Shown here piece by piece: positions 16,710 through 25,290 of a stretch of 64,000 nt of DNA. Position 1 is the stretch's first letter; every line of letters begins with the position of its first letter. The notes under the pieces were generated by a model. It was given only the letters and a program-made list of their open reading frames with translations, had not been told where the DNA came from and did not search any database. The DNA is from Micromonospora sp. WMMD1120 (GTDB lineage Bacteria; Actinomycetota; Actinomycetes; Mycobacteriales; Micromonosporaceae), in NCBI RefSeq assembly GCF_029626235.1, contig NZ_JARUBO010000005.1, forward strand, positions 3,876,501 to 3,940,500, read 5' to 3'. The translations under genes and the position numbers were made by a program.

Positions 16710-16780
16710 TCTCGTGCCGCCTGCCGAAGTGCCAGCCGGTGTCGAATCTGGCTGCCCGCACGGTTGCTAAAGTGGACCGC

Positions 16781-17257
16781 ATGCCGCGCATCGAGATGAC
16801 TACGACAGTCCGGGCGACTCGCGAGGCCGTGTTCGACGCGAGTGTGGATGTCGATCTGCACACCAGGTCCATGGGCGCCAGCGCCGAACGAGCGATCGAT
16901 GGCGTCATGACCGGCCGGTTGAAAGTCGGTGACACGGTCAGGTGGCAGGCGGTCCACTTTGGCATCCCATGGCGCATGACCGTGCGGATAACCCAATTCC
17001 GTCGGCCGTCGTACTTCGTCGACGAGCAGGTCCGTGGCCCATTCACCCAATGGCGCCACGAGCACAACTTCATGCCCGATCCAACAGACCCGTCCATCAC
17101 TGTCATGCGGGACGTCATCGGTTTCATTGCGCCGGCAGGACCCGTAGGGGCCGTCGTGGCACACCTGATTTTGAAGCCGTATCTTCAGCGCCTCATCGGG
17201 CGCCGTAATGCGTTTTTGGCGGCGTCTGTCACCGGGAGCGCGTGCACCACTGAATGA
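16781..17257 (+). CDS. SRPBCC (START/Bet v1-fold) family protein
   Basis: 158 aa. It opens MPRIEMTTTVRATREAVFDASVDVDLHTRSM, a typical first strand and helix of the SRPBCC ligand-binding fold. It continues with GDTVRWQAVHFGIPWRMTVRIT and PTDPSITVMRDVIGFIAP and ends in a long C-terminal helix. It probably binds a hydrophobic ligand; no catalytic site is evident. A TAAAGT box ends 7 nt before the ATG, so the transcript is probably leaderless. Confidence 0.82.
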   Translation: MPRIEMTTTVRATREAVFDASVDVDLHTRSMGASAERAIDGVMTGRLKVGDTVRWQAVHFGIPWRMTVRITQFRRPSYFVDEQVRGPFTQWRHEHNFMPDPTDPSITVMRDVIGFIAPAGPVGAVVAHLILKPYLQRLIGRRNAFLAASVTGSACTTE

Positions 17258-18113
17258 TCGCCCCGTTGACGCCGCTGGGGCGGCTCTCGTCCCTTAGGTT
17301 CACGACGCCCGCCTGTGCTGAATCGACGTCTTCCGATGCATAGGCTCCGGCAAGCCGTAGCACCTCATTACGACATGAGGAAGTGACGAGGCGAAGACGC
17401 TTGTCGCGGGCCGGTTCGTGCGGGCCGAGCCGCTGGCGACGGGCCGGGCAGTTCGAAGAGGGCTGCTGTCGGAGGTCAGACGAAGGCCAGTTAGTCCTCG
17501 GTCATCGCGATGACCGTCTGTTCGATGCGTGCCGGCGGCTCGTTGGGTGAGCACCCCTCAAGACATCCGGATCTGCCGGCGACCCAGCCACCCGAATCTG
17601 TCGCCGACCGGGCGGACGGCAGTCACAGGCGGGCAGACGCGGAGTGCGTGCGTGGATGTTGCTCCTCATGACCTGGTATCAGTCGCAGTGGTCTGCTGCT
17701 GCCACACAGCCCGGCGAGGCCCGAAGTCGGATTGGTTCGCCTTTCCGAGGCCTGCCGCCCGATCTGGCCTCGTTGGGCCATACGTATGGCCGACTCCGCG
17801 ACGCGTCGATGATCGCTGGCGTTGCCAGATGGTTTCCTGTCCCGTCTCTTCATTCCGCGCAAAGTCCGACGCGCTGTTCATCCGGTCCGATCGGCGAAGC
17901 GGGTGGTCCGCATGGCTGTCCGAAGAGCGTGCGTAGGGCCAGCTACGATGCTTCGCGGATCGCCAACCCAATAGGCGCGTTGAAGTATCACGCGGTCGAG
18001 CGGCCCATCACGACCGCGCTTCACAACAGTGGTCCTTCGGCGCGCCGGACGACCCCAAGGGCCGCATCGGCAACCGGCTCAAGCAAACCGAGCGGGGCAC
18101 GCCCACCGGCACG
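17258..18113. other. No intact gene; scar upstream of the Rhs fragment
   Basis: About 850 bp without a convincing gene on either strand. In-frame homology to Rhs protein starts only near 18,027 (WSFGAPDDPKGRIGNRL). Upstream of that the same frame gives unrelated residues, so the 5' end of the rhs gene was lost by a recombination or deletion in this stretch. Confidence 0.5.
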
Positions 18114-20153
18114 GTGACCACCGACTACACCTACCCCTCCCCGAAGGCGAACCAACCACACCGCCTCGACGGGTGGAGCCGAACCGACAACACCGGCACC
18201 ACCACCGGGTCGTACACCTACGACGAGTCCGGCAACACCACAACCCGCCCAGGCCCGGCCGGCCCGCAAACCCTGACCTGGACCGTCGAGGGTCAACTCG
18301 ACAAACTGACCGACAGCACCGGCACGAACTCCTACACCTACGACGCCTCCGGCAACCGACTCATCGCCAAGGACGCCACCGGCAGCACCCTGTTCCTCGG
18401 CGACCAAGAAGTCCGACGCAACGCCAGCACCGGCCAAGTGACCGCCACCAGGTACTACTCGTTCAACGGCGAGACCATCGCCCAACGGACGCTCACCGGC
18501 ATCACCTGGCTTGCCAGCGACCACCAGGGCACCGCCCAAGTCAGCGTCGCCAACGACACCAACCAGACGATCACCCAGCGTCGACAAACCCCGTACGGCG
18601 CACCCCGAGGGGCCGCGGTGTCCTGGCCTAACAAGCAGGGCTTCCTCGGCGGCTACCAAGACCCGACAGGCCTCACCCACCTAGGCGCCCGAGAATACGA
18701 CCCCACCATCGGCCGGTTCATATCCGTCGACCCGGTCAACGACCCAGGAAATCCTCAACAACTTCCGGCGTACACCTACGCCGCGAACAACCCCACCACC
18801 TACAGCGACCCCAGCGGCCGCATCATCGCCGAATACGCCAGAGTCGACGAGCCCGGCGGCAATTGGAAACAACTCTGCTCAGGAGGCATAACCGGCTACG
18901 AATGCCAAGCAATCGTCGAAGACGGCAAGAAAAACAAACAGACCCGCCGTGATAAGGGCATGGTCAACAACAAGGCCGTTCACGAACTCCTCGACGGGCT
19001 CGCCTTTATCCCCGGCCTGGGAGTAGCTGCGGATGGCGCCAACACCGCCCTCTTCATTTACGAAGGGGATTACGGCACCGCCGCCGAGGCGCTCATGCCG
19101 GGCCCTTCAATCTGCGCTGCTGCCAGAAGCGTCTGCAAGAAGGCCGAGAAGGAGCTAGCCGACAAGGCGCAGGCTCTCATCGGGCGGGCTACCAAGGGTA
19201 AGGTCGACCCTAAGATCAACCCGGGCAAAGATGCCAGCGAGATGGCCCAAATCAAGTCTGAGGCACGGGACAAGGGCTTTTCGGTAACGCCGAAGCCGCC
19301 AACAGTGCCAGGGAAGAAGCCAGATGCGGGCAACAAGGGCAAGCCGGCCAAGAACGACAGCGGGACGACCGCCAAGAAGGAAGGCTGCAAGCACAGCTTC
19401 GATCCCGCGACTCCGGTCCTCATGGCCGACGGCAGCGCTCGCCCCATCGCTGAGGTGGCGGAGGGTGACGAGGTCCTAGCGCATGACCCGGAAATAGGGG
19501 TCACCTCCGCCCAAGCGGTAGAGGCGCTACACGTCAACCAGGATGAGGCCCTCACGGACCTGTCAGTCCGAACTGAGGACGGCACATACACCACCCTCAA
19601 GACGACCCAGCACCACCCGTTCTGGAGCGACAGCCGGCGTGAGTGGGTTGACGCCGCCGACCTCCGACCGACGGAAAGACTTAAGAGCGCATCTGGTGAC
19701 GTGACAACGGTTGCCGAGGTATTCACCTATCAAGGTGACAAGGTCATGCGCGACCTCACGGTAGCCAACATCCACACGTACTATGTGCTCGCCGGCACAA
19801 CCCCGGTACTCGTCCACAATTGCCCTTCTGGGGTAGGCGGCGATGAAGCTGCTGAAGCGACCGTTCGAATGCGGCACTACACCAACTCTCGTGGCGCTGC
19901 TGGCATCATGGAGAGTGGCGTTATTAAAGCCAGCGACCAAAACAAGGTGTTCATGGTGCCCGCGCGAGGGAAGCCGATGAGCCCGCGCGATGCTGAGGAC
20001 ACTTTGGGTATTGGCCGTGGTCGTGGCCGTAAAGTCATTGAGTTTGATGTGCCGGCCAGTAGTGTAAGTAGTAGATCTAACCCTACAATGGGTATCACCG
20101 AGTGGGTGGCCGATGGTGATTTGCCAATTTCTAACGCCAGGGTGGTTCGATGA
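18114..20153 (+). CDS. 5'-truncated Rhs polymorphic toxin: Rhs core + HINT + ADP-ribosyltransferase-like tip
   Basis: 679 aa from the first GTG (Rhs-like sequence extends back to about 18,027). Residues 1-175 are YD repeats (SYTYDESGNTT, SYTYDASGNRL). Residues 178-235 are the Rhs-associated core (GGYQDPTGLTHLGAREYDPTIGRF...YAANNPTTYSDPSG). A linker follows. Residues 425-570 are a pretoxin HINT domain with C425 and the terminal H568-N569-C570, intact for autocleavage. Residues 580-679 are the toxin tip (MRHYTNSRGAAGIMESGVI..., VIEFDVPASSV..., ITEWVADGDLPI), resembling the HYD1-signature ADP-ribosyltransferase family. Full Rhs proteins exceed 1500 aa, so the delivery part is missing. It overlaps its immunity gene by 4 nt. 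Confidence 0.82.
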   Translation: MTTDYTYPSPKANQPHRLDGWSRTDNTGTTTGSYTYDESGNTTTRPGPAGPQTLTWTVEGQLDKLTDSTGTNSYTYDASGNRLIAKDATGSTLFLGDQEVRRNASTGQVTATRYYSFNGETIAQRTLTGITWLASDHQGTAQVSVANDTNQTITQRRQTPYGAPRGAAVSWPNKQGFLGGYQDPTGLTHLGAREYDPTIGRFISVDPVNDPGNPQQLPAYTYAANNPTTYSDPSGRIIAEYARVDEPGGNWKQLCSGGITGYECQAIVEDGKKNKQTRRDKGMVNNKAVHELLDGLAFIPGLGVAADGANTALFIYEGDYGTAAEALMPGPSICAAARSVCKKAEKELADKAQALIGRATKGKVDPKINPGKDASEMAQIKSEARDKGFSVTPKPPTVPGKKPDAGNKGKPAKNDSGTTAKKEGCKHSFDPATPVLMADGSARPIAEVAEGDEVLAHDPEIGVTSAQAVEALHVNQDEALTDLSVRTEDGTYTTLKTTQHHPFWSDSRREWVDAADLRPTERLKSASGDVTTVAEVFTYQGDKVMRDLTVANIHTYYVLAGTTPVLVHNCPSGVGGDEAAEATVRMRHYTNSRGAAGIMESGVIKASDQNKVFMVPARGKPMSPRDAEDTLGIGRGRGRKVIEFDVPASSVSSRSNPTMGITEWVADGDLPISNARVVR

Positions 20154-20428
20154 CTGAGGGCGACGGCAAGCATTGCCAGCTGAGGGTCGATGAGGCGATC
20201 CAGGTCGCCACCGACCTCAATGAGTTCGTCGTCGCATTCGACCAGATTCTTTCGCGTATTGCTTTTGGGGAAGCAAATTCGGACTTGCTGACTAGCTATT
20301 TCTCAGAAAGAAACGTTCGGCAACGACTTGCTTCGGCGCGCAGTGCGATCTTCGACGCTCTTGAGCAGGTGATTGGGCAGGAGGCGTCAGATAGGATTGC
20401 GGAAGAAGGTTACAGGCACTTCGACTGA
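20150..20428 (+). CDS. Cognate immunity protein of the Rhs toxin (predicted)
   Basis: 92 aa, acidic and helical, no signal peptide. ATG overlaps the toxin's TGA (ATGA), the standard position for an immunity gene of a polymorphic toxin. GC content falls clearly here compared with the flanks (for example around 20,240-20,330), as is usual for horizontally exchanged toxin-immunity tips. No named family is recognised; the function is inferred from context. A hairpin terminator follows. Confidence 0.65.
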   Translation: MTEGDGKHCQLRVDEAIQVATDLNEFVVAFDQILSRIAFGEANSDLLTSYFSERNVRQRLASARSAIFDALEQVIGQEASDRIAEEGYRHFD

Positions 20429-20508
20429 TCTGCTGCTGAAATTTCTATGCTGCCATCTATTCTCAATCTTTGTGACAGTGAGGTAAAGCCAGAGGATTGA
20501 GTGCAATT

Positions 20509-20545
20509 GGTGACGGAAGGCGTGCGACCTCCGCCTTCCGTCACC
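20509..20545 (+). terminator. Terminator of the toxin-immunity unit
   Basis: 13-bp perfect stem GGTGACGGAAGGC (20509-20521) with 20533-20545 and an 11-nt loop, followed by a T-rich ATTCT. Confidence 0.82.
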
Positions 20546-20876
20546 ATTCTGGAAATCAGCAGGTGGCTCATACACCGGGCGAGGGCTGCGCTCGTGTACG
20601 CGGTGATGCACTGGCGTTGCTGTCGCGGTTGATGTCAGTTGATCAGACTGATTCGAGATCATCGAATAACCATCTGGATGCGTGTACCCGTCGGTATGCG
20701 CAGATTGGAAGCGCTCTGTTTCGCCTGGCGTGCGCGCGGGGCCGTCGGCCTTGAGCGCGCGTCAAAGGCTCGCCGTCGGCCTGCCTCATCACCGGCCACT
20801 GCTGGCGCCGGATATCGTCCTGACGGCCGTTGTGGTCGGCATAATCGTGATCCTTCTCGCGGGGTATGGGACGGTG

Positions 20877-20908
20877 CTAGTGCCGTGACCACGAACGTTC
20901 ACGGTGTT
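20877..20908 (+). repeat. Left terminal inverted repeat of IS630 element
   Basis: Begins CTAGTGCCGTGACCACGAAC; one mismatch to the complement of the right end. Confidence 0.93.
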
Positions 20909-22119
20909 GGATGACACGCCGTTCGACCTGTCGGGCGGACGGTGCCGCGGCGGTCAGGCTGTGGCGGTGGCAGATCTTGTACGTGTACGGCGGCTGAGTG
21001 ACCACGAAGGTCAGCAGCTGCTCAGAATCACTCGCCGGGGAACCGGTTCGGCGATCCGACTACGGCGGGCGATGGTCGTGCTCGCGTCTGCCGGTGGGAA
21101 CACGGTGCCGGCCATCGCCCGTCTGGTGCAAGCGGACGAGGACACGATCCGGCAGGTCATCCATCGGTTCAACGAAATGGGGATGGCCAGCTTGGACCCT
21201 CAGTGGGCGGGTGGCCGTCCCCGCCAGATCAGTCCTGACGAAGAGCAGTTCATCGTCGAGACGGCCACCACCCGCCCCGAGAAGCTGGGGCGTCCGTTCA
21301 CCCGGTGGAGCATCCGCAAGCTCGCCGACCACCTACGCCTGCATGCCACCCGGCGGGTCCGCATCGGGCGGGAGCGGCTGCGGCAGATCCTGCACCGGCA
21401 CAAGATCACCTTCCAGCGGACCAAGACGTGGAAGGAGTCCACCGACCCTGACCGGGACGTCAAGCTCGCCCGGATCGAGTACGTGAGCAGCCATTTCCCG
21501 CAGCGGGTGTTCGCGTTCGACGAGTTCGGGCCCCTCGTGATCCGTCCCCAGGCCGGCGCCGGGTGGGCGCCCGCGGGCCATCCGCACCGGCTGCCCGCGA
21601 ACTACCACAAGCTGCACGGTGTCCGGCAGTTCCACGGCTGCTACTCCGTCGGCGACGACCAGCTCTGGGGCGTCGTCCGACGTCGCAAGAGCGCCGCGAA
21701 CACCCTGGCCGCGCTCACGTCGATCCGCGCCGCCCGCCCGGACGGGGCACCGATCTACGTCATCCTGGACAACCTCTCGGCACACAAAGGCCTCAAGATC
21801 CGAGCGTGGGCGGCTCGGAACAAGGTCGAGCTCTGCTTCACCCCGACCTACGCCTCCTGGGCCAACCCGATCGAGGCCCAGTTCGGGCCGCTACGCACCT
21901 TCGTGATCGCCGGCTCGAACCACCCCAACCACACCGTCCTGACCCGGAAGATGCAGACCTACCTGCGATGGCGCAACGCCAACGCCCGCCACCCCGACGT
22001 CCTGGCCGCCCAACGCCGCGAACGCGCCCGCATCCGCAGCGAACGACAGCGACGATGGGGCCAACCCGCCACCCACGCAGCCTGACCCCAAACACCGTGG
22101 ACGTTCGTGGTCACGGCAC
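20880..22119 (+). mobile_element. IS630-family insertion sequence, complete
   Basis: 1240 bp bounded by TA dinucleotides (20878-20879 and 22120-22121), the target duplication of IS630/Tc1 elements. The terminal inverted repeats match at 31 of 32 positions counting the shared CTAG ends (20877-20908 and 22091-22122). It carries one intact DDE transposase. The near-perfect repeats and open reading frame indicate a recent insertion. Confidence 0.93.
20904..22085 (+). CDS. IS630-family transposase
   Basis: 393 aa if started at GTG 20904, which lies inside the inverted repeat; GTG 20961 (VAVADLVRVRRL) is an alternative. The N-terminal helix-turn-helix (VLASAGGNTVPAIARLVQADEDTIRQVIHRF) is followed by a Leu/Arg-rich linker. 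The DDE catalytic core has Asp in FAFDEFGPL, Asp in YVILDNLSAHK and Glu in WANPIEAQFGPL. No frameshift is present, so the element is probably active or recently so. Confidence 0.93.
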   Translation: MLDDTPFDLSGGRCRGGQAVAVADLVRVRRLSDHEGQQLLRITRRGTGSAIRLRRAMVVLASAGGNTVPAIARLVQADEDTIRQVIHRFNEMGMASLDPQWAGGRPRQISPDEEQFIVETATTRPEKLGRPFTRWSIRKLADHLRLHATRRVRIGRERLRQILHRHKITFQRTKTWKESTDPDRDVKLARIEYVSSHFPQRVFAFDEFGPLVIRPQAGAGWAPAGHPHRLPANYHKLHGVRQFHGCYSVGDDQLWGVVRRRKSAANTLAALTSIRAARPDGAPIYVILDNLSAHKGLKIRAWAARNKVELCFTPTYASWANPIEAQFGPLRTFVIAGSNHPNHTVLTRKMQTYLRWRNANARHPDVLAAQRRERARIRSERQRRWGQPATHAA

Positions 22120-22122
22120 TAG
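22091..22122 (-). repeat. Right terminal inverted repeat of IS630 element
   Basis: Ends GTGGTCACGGCACTAG; pairs with the left repeat at 31 of 32 positions. Confidence 0.93.
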
Positions 22123-22277
22123 CCGGCTGGGCTGAGCTGGGCGACCACTGACCAGATGACACGAAACGAGTCCGGGTGCCGGACCCACGCCGCCCCGGCC
22201 GACCCGCCAGGGCCGAGCGTCGGGCAGGCGTGGGTCCGGCGTCACGGCGCCCCCAGGGCTTGGTGACCACACCCGAT

Positions 22278-22293
22278 CGGCCCGGGCGGGCCG
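22278..22293 (-). terminator. Possible terminator of the phosphonate operon
   Basis: 7-bp GC stem CGGCCCG/CGGGCCG with a 2-nt loop, 23 nt past the stop of the last minus-strand gene. Short and without a T-run, so only tentative. Confidence 0.4.
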
Positions 22294-22315
22294 TGAGTGC
22301 GCCCGGTCCGCGTCA

Positions 22316-23113
22316 TCACGGCTTCCGGGCGGTCAGCACCATCCAGGTGAGCTGGTGACTCACACTCAGGTCGATCTTGGTGTCCCAGCGCTTCAGGAGC
22401 TGGTCGTACTCACCGCTGGTGAACTGCTCCAGGAACCCGTCACGGTCATTGACCAGGCGGGCGCGTCCTTCGACCTCCGATGCCAGGAGGTCCTCGGTGC
22501 GGTCCTCGGCGGTGACGTCGCAGAAGCCGACCCGCCGCATCATCGTCGCGTACGCCTCCTGGTTGACAAGGTGGAAGCCACTGGAGTTGTGGAGCTCCTC
22601 GAAAGCCGGCGAGGACGGCGATTCGCCCCGGCAGTAGTCGGTGACGAGGACCCGTCCGCCGGACCGCAACGCCGTGAGGAGCCGGGACCAGGCACGCTCC
22701 CTGTCGCGCTCGCTGAGGTACATGAGGCAGTCCCGGGTCCAGACCAGGTCGACCGACTCCGGGGCCAGCTCCATCGTGCACACGTCACCGGTCTCGAACC
22801 TGATGCCGTCCACCGGTTCTGCGGCCAGGCGGTCGAGGCAGAGCTGGGTCATGTCGGCGGAGGCGTCGACGGCTCGAATGTTCACGCCGTAGCGGGTGGC
22901 CATCCGGACCGCGTCACCGCCCAGGCCGCTTCCGATCTCGAGTACGTCCATCCCCGCCCAGACGGGCTGCCGGGCGATGAGTGCCTCGAAAATCTCGTCA
23001 CTTGACGGGCCCTGATATCCGCTGCCGTAGATCCATTCCGAGCGTAGTGCGCCGCGGCGGGAGAAGCGCGGTGAGAACGGCCCGACCGGTGGGATCTCCT
23101 CGTTGACCATCAT
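22316..23113 (-). CDS. SAM-dependent methyltransferase, phosphoethanolamine N-methyltransferase-like
   Basis: 265 aa; two adjacent ATGs (23113, 23110) after an AGAGAGG stretch. Landmarks follow PMT/PEAMT enzymes in order: the N-terminal SEWIYGSGYQGPSSDE (compare YxFxFGxxYxSxGG), motif I VLEIGSGLGGDAVRMA at about 56-70, DASADM after beta-2, WTRDCLMYLSERDR, and LVTDYCRG. These enzymes methylate the amino group of phosphoethanolamine, of which 2-aminoethylphosphonate is a near isostere. In this cluster the natural guess is N-methylation of 2-AEP or a derivative. It is the last gene of the ten-gene operon, 43 nt after the NDK-like gene. Confidence 0.82.
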   Translation of the reverse strand: MMVNEEIPPVGPFSPRFSRRGALRSEWIYGSGYQGPSSDEIFEALIARQPVWAGMDVLEIGSGLGGDAVRMATRYGVNIRAVDASADMTQLCLDRLAAEPVDGIRFETGDVCTMELAPESVDLVWTRDCLMYLSERDRERAWSRLLTALRSGGRVLVTDYCRGESPSSPAFEELHNSSGFHLVNQEAYATMMRRVGFCDVTAEDRTEDLLASEVEGRARLVNDRDGFLEQFTSGEYDQLLKRWDTKIDLSVSHQLTWMVLTARKP

Positions 23114-23156
23114 GGTGTGGTGTCCGCCTCTCTCCGGGGATGCTGCGGGGTTACGG

Positions 23157-24113
23157 CTACGAGCCACTGAAACTGGCGATCGTCTTGGCCACGCCCGGCA
23201 GCTCGTACTCGATGTGGTTGCTCGCGACCAGCAGCGGGTCCCAGCCGTAGGGATCTATGCCGAGGTCGCGCAGCTGGCCGGCGAACGTCAGCCAGTCCAG
23301 CGTCTCGCCAGGCTGACCGGCGGCGTGCAGCATGGCGAGCAGCTTCTCCGCGACCGCCACTGCGTCGTGCTCGCGACCGGCGCGTTCGATGTCGGCGCGG
23401 AGTCGGGCCAGGGCACGCTCCGAGTGGAGATCGTGCGCGGCGATGGCGGCATAGACCTGGTCGACTTCCTGTCGGCAGTCGTAGGCGGCCCCGTCCTGGA
23501 ACGCCCCGGCGAGACGGGTGTGTAGCTGTGACAGCGCGGGTTCAGGAGTCAGGATCGCCAGTTCCCTCAGGATGTCCAGCGGTTCGTCGGGGCAGTGCAC
23601 GTTGGCGAAGATGCGGTTGATGGCACCCAACGTCGACCGGAGACTCTCCGGGCTGCGCTTGCTCGGATCGGACGAACCCTTGATCGCGGTCAGGCGGCTA
23701 CTGCGGGGAACCGTCGCGGTCAGCCGAGTGTCACGGAGAAACAGCATGAGGGACAGATCGAAACAGTAGACCCCTTCACCAATGGCCTTGCTGTCCTCGC
23801 TGATCGCGTTGAACTGGAAGCGCCACAGAGCCCGGGACATCTCCGGGGTGAGGTGGAATGGCACCGCCATGATTGGCTCGAAACCGTGCTGCCTGACGAA
23901 CGCCAGACAGTCGTCGACCTGACGGCGGGCAATCGCATCCGGCTGGATCACCAGGACGGTGAGCTCGGTCAACAGCGATTGTAGGGCCGCGCCATGCGCC
24001 CGTTCGGCCGCGGCGAGTCCGGCGGTCAGATAGCCGCCTGTCTCCACCTCGTAGTGCTCGAGCTTGCCTGGCAACTCGGTCAGGGTCGCCGGGTCTATCG
24101 TCGTGGCTGACAC
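23157..24113 (-). CDS. Nucleoside-diphosphate-kinase-like protein with altered active site
   Basis: 318 aa; GTG start with GGAGGT 8 nt upstream. Residues about 50-185 follow the NDK fold: LTVLVIQPDAIARRQVDDCLAFVRQHGF, LRDTRL, AIKGSSDPSKRSPESLRSTLGAIN and ANVHCPDEPLDILREL. The position of the phosphohistidine is kept (H173), but the Lys of the canonical KPD motif is Gln (Q57 in IQPD). The last 130 residues form a helical extension not found in normal NDK (about 140-150 aa). It may phosphorylate, bind or sense a phosphonate or phosphonate-nucleotide. It starts 4 nt after the aminotransferase stop. Confidence 0.68.
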   Translation of the reverse strand: MSATTIDPATLTELPGKLEHYEVETGGYLTAGLAAAERAHGAALQSLLTELTVLVIQPDAIARRQVDDCLAFVRQHGFEPIMAVPFHLTPEMSRALWRFQFNAISEDSKAIGEGVYCFDLSLMLFLRDTRLTATVPRSSRLTAIKGSSDPSKRSPESLRSTLGAINRIFANVHCPDEPLDILRELAILTPEPALSQLHTRLAGAFQDGAAYDCRQEVDQVYAAIAAHDLHSERALARLRADIERAGREHDAVAVAEKLLAMLHAAGQPGETLDWLTFAGQLRDLGIDPYGWDPLLVASNHIEYELPGVAKTIASFSGS

Positions 24114-24117
24114 GTGC

Positions 24118-25290
24118 CTACCTCCGCGTTTCCTCGGCCGCACGGCCGGTTCTCAGGTGTACTGGCAAGTTCTGTTGGGCCGGGCTGCTGCCTGCGAACA
24201 GCTCCAGCGTGTCCTCGAGCTCGGCGAGGAAGCGTTCCAGTGTCGTCAGGGACAGTTGGCCCATGTTGGCGACGCGGAAGTGGCCGGCGGCGAGCCTTCC
24301 CTGCCCGGCGTAGATGACGAACCCTCGTCGTTTGAGCTCGTCGTGCAGTCGCTGATACGGCACGCCGGGTGGCAGGAGCACGGTCGACACCGAGTTGGAT
24401 CGATACTCCGGTGCTACCAGCAGCTCGAGTCCGAGCCGTTCCAGCCCGGTCCGCAGGAGCTGGGCCCGCCGCTGGTAGTCGGCCGACCGCGCCGGATACC
24501 CGCCCTGCTCGCGGAGTTCCTTGAGCGCGTCGTCGAGGGCGTAGTAGACCTGCACCGCGGGGGTGAAGAGCACGTCGCCCGCCCGCTGCGCGGCAAGGTT
24601 CGCGGCAAGGTCCAGATAGGTGCTCCTGGACGGGACAGCGGCTATCCTCGCCGCGCCCTTCTGAGCGCTGACGAGCACGAAGGACGCGCCGGGCAGGCCG
24701 TGCAGTCCCTTGTTCGCCGTGCCGCAGATGAGATCGGCATGGATGGTTCCCAGGTCCGGCTCCTCGTGGCCGGTGGCGCTGATCGCGTCGACCACGAAGA
24801 CCGCCTCGGTGCCCGCGACGATCTCACCGATCTCTCGCACCGGGTTGATGAGGCCGGCGCTGGTCTCGTGCATCACCACGGCCACGGCGTCGATGTCGGG
24901 GTGCGTGGCCAGAACGTCCAGCACCGCGCCGGGATCGATCGGCTGGTCCCACGACGCGGTCACCTCGTACGTGCTGATGCCGTGTGCCTCGCACATGCGG
25001 CGCATCCGCTCGCCGTACGCGCCGTTGCTCAGCACGAGGACCGACCGGTTCGGGCGGACCGAGGCGAGCAGGCTCATCTCGACAGCTGCCGTTCCCGAAC
25101 CGGAGATCACCACAGCCTCGTGGCTGTCCGCGAGGTTCAAGGCCTCCACCAGGCCGGACCTGATCGAACCCAGCAGGTGGGCGAATTCGGGCTCGCGATG
25201 GCACAGGTCCCCGCGCCCCAGGGCCGCACGGACACGCGCCGAGGTGTTGGCAGGCCCGGGGTTCAGCAGCACCAGGTTCTCGTCCGTCAC
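24118..25290 (-). CDS. phnW: 2-aminoethylphosphonate:pyruvate transaminase-like enzyme (PhnW family)
   Basis: 390 aa class V PLP aminotransferase; GTG start overlapping the kinase stop (GTGA). PhnW landmarks in order are LLNPGPANTSARVRAAL, SGSGTAAVEM, VLSNGAYGERM, HETSAGLINPVREIG, FVVDAIS, TANKGLHGLPG with the PLP-binding Lys near residue 192, FTPAVQVYYALDDALKEL and RRGFVIYAGQG. Known PhnW enzymes interconvert phosphonoacetaldehyde and 2-AEP. With pepM and the split decarboxylase in the same locus it should make 2-AEP, running in the biosynthetic direction. A related amino donor or a larger aldehyde substrate is possible. Confidence 0.85.
   Translation of the reverse strand: MTDENLVLLNPGPANTSARVRAALGRGDLCHREPEFAHLLGSIRSGLVEALNLADSHEAVVISGSGTAAVEMSLLASVRPNRSVLVLSNGAYGERMRRMCEAHGISTYEVTASWDQPIDPGAVLDVLATHPDIDAVAVVMHETSAGLINPVREIGEIVAGTEAVFVVDAISATGHEEPDLGTIHADLICGTANKGLHGLPGASFVLVSAQKGAARIAAVPSRSTYLDLAANLAAQRAGDVLFTPAVQVYYALDDALKELREQGGYPARSADYQRRAQLLRTGLERLGLELLVAPEYRSNSVSTVLLPPGVPYQRLHDELKRRGFVIYAGQGRLAAGHFRVANMGQLSLTTLERFLAELEDTLELFAGSSPAQQNLPVHLRTGRAAEETRR

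Larger units (their letters stand above)
20730..22151 (+). pseudogene. Small membrane-protein frame interrupted by the IS630 element
   Basis: Left of the insertion a frame reads LSARQRLAVGLPHHRPLLAP, then DIVLTAVVVGIIVILLAG and YGTVL. If the element and one TA copy are removed, the frame continues AGWAELGDH and stops at 22149-22151. The restored product would be about 55-75 aa with one membrane helix. Both the start (GTG 20730 or TTG 20751) and the reality of the gene are uncertain. Confidence 0.35.
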
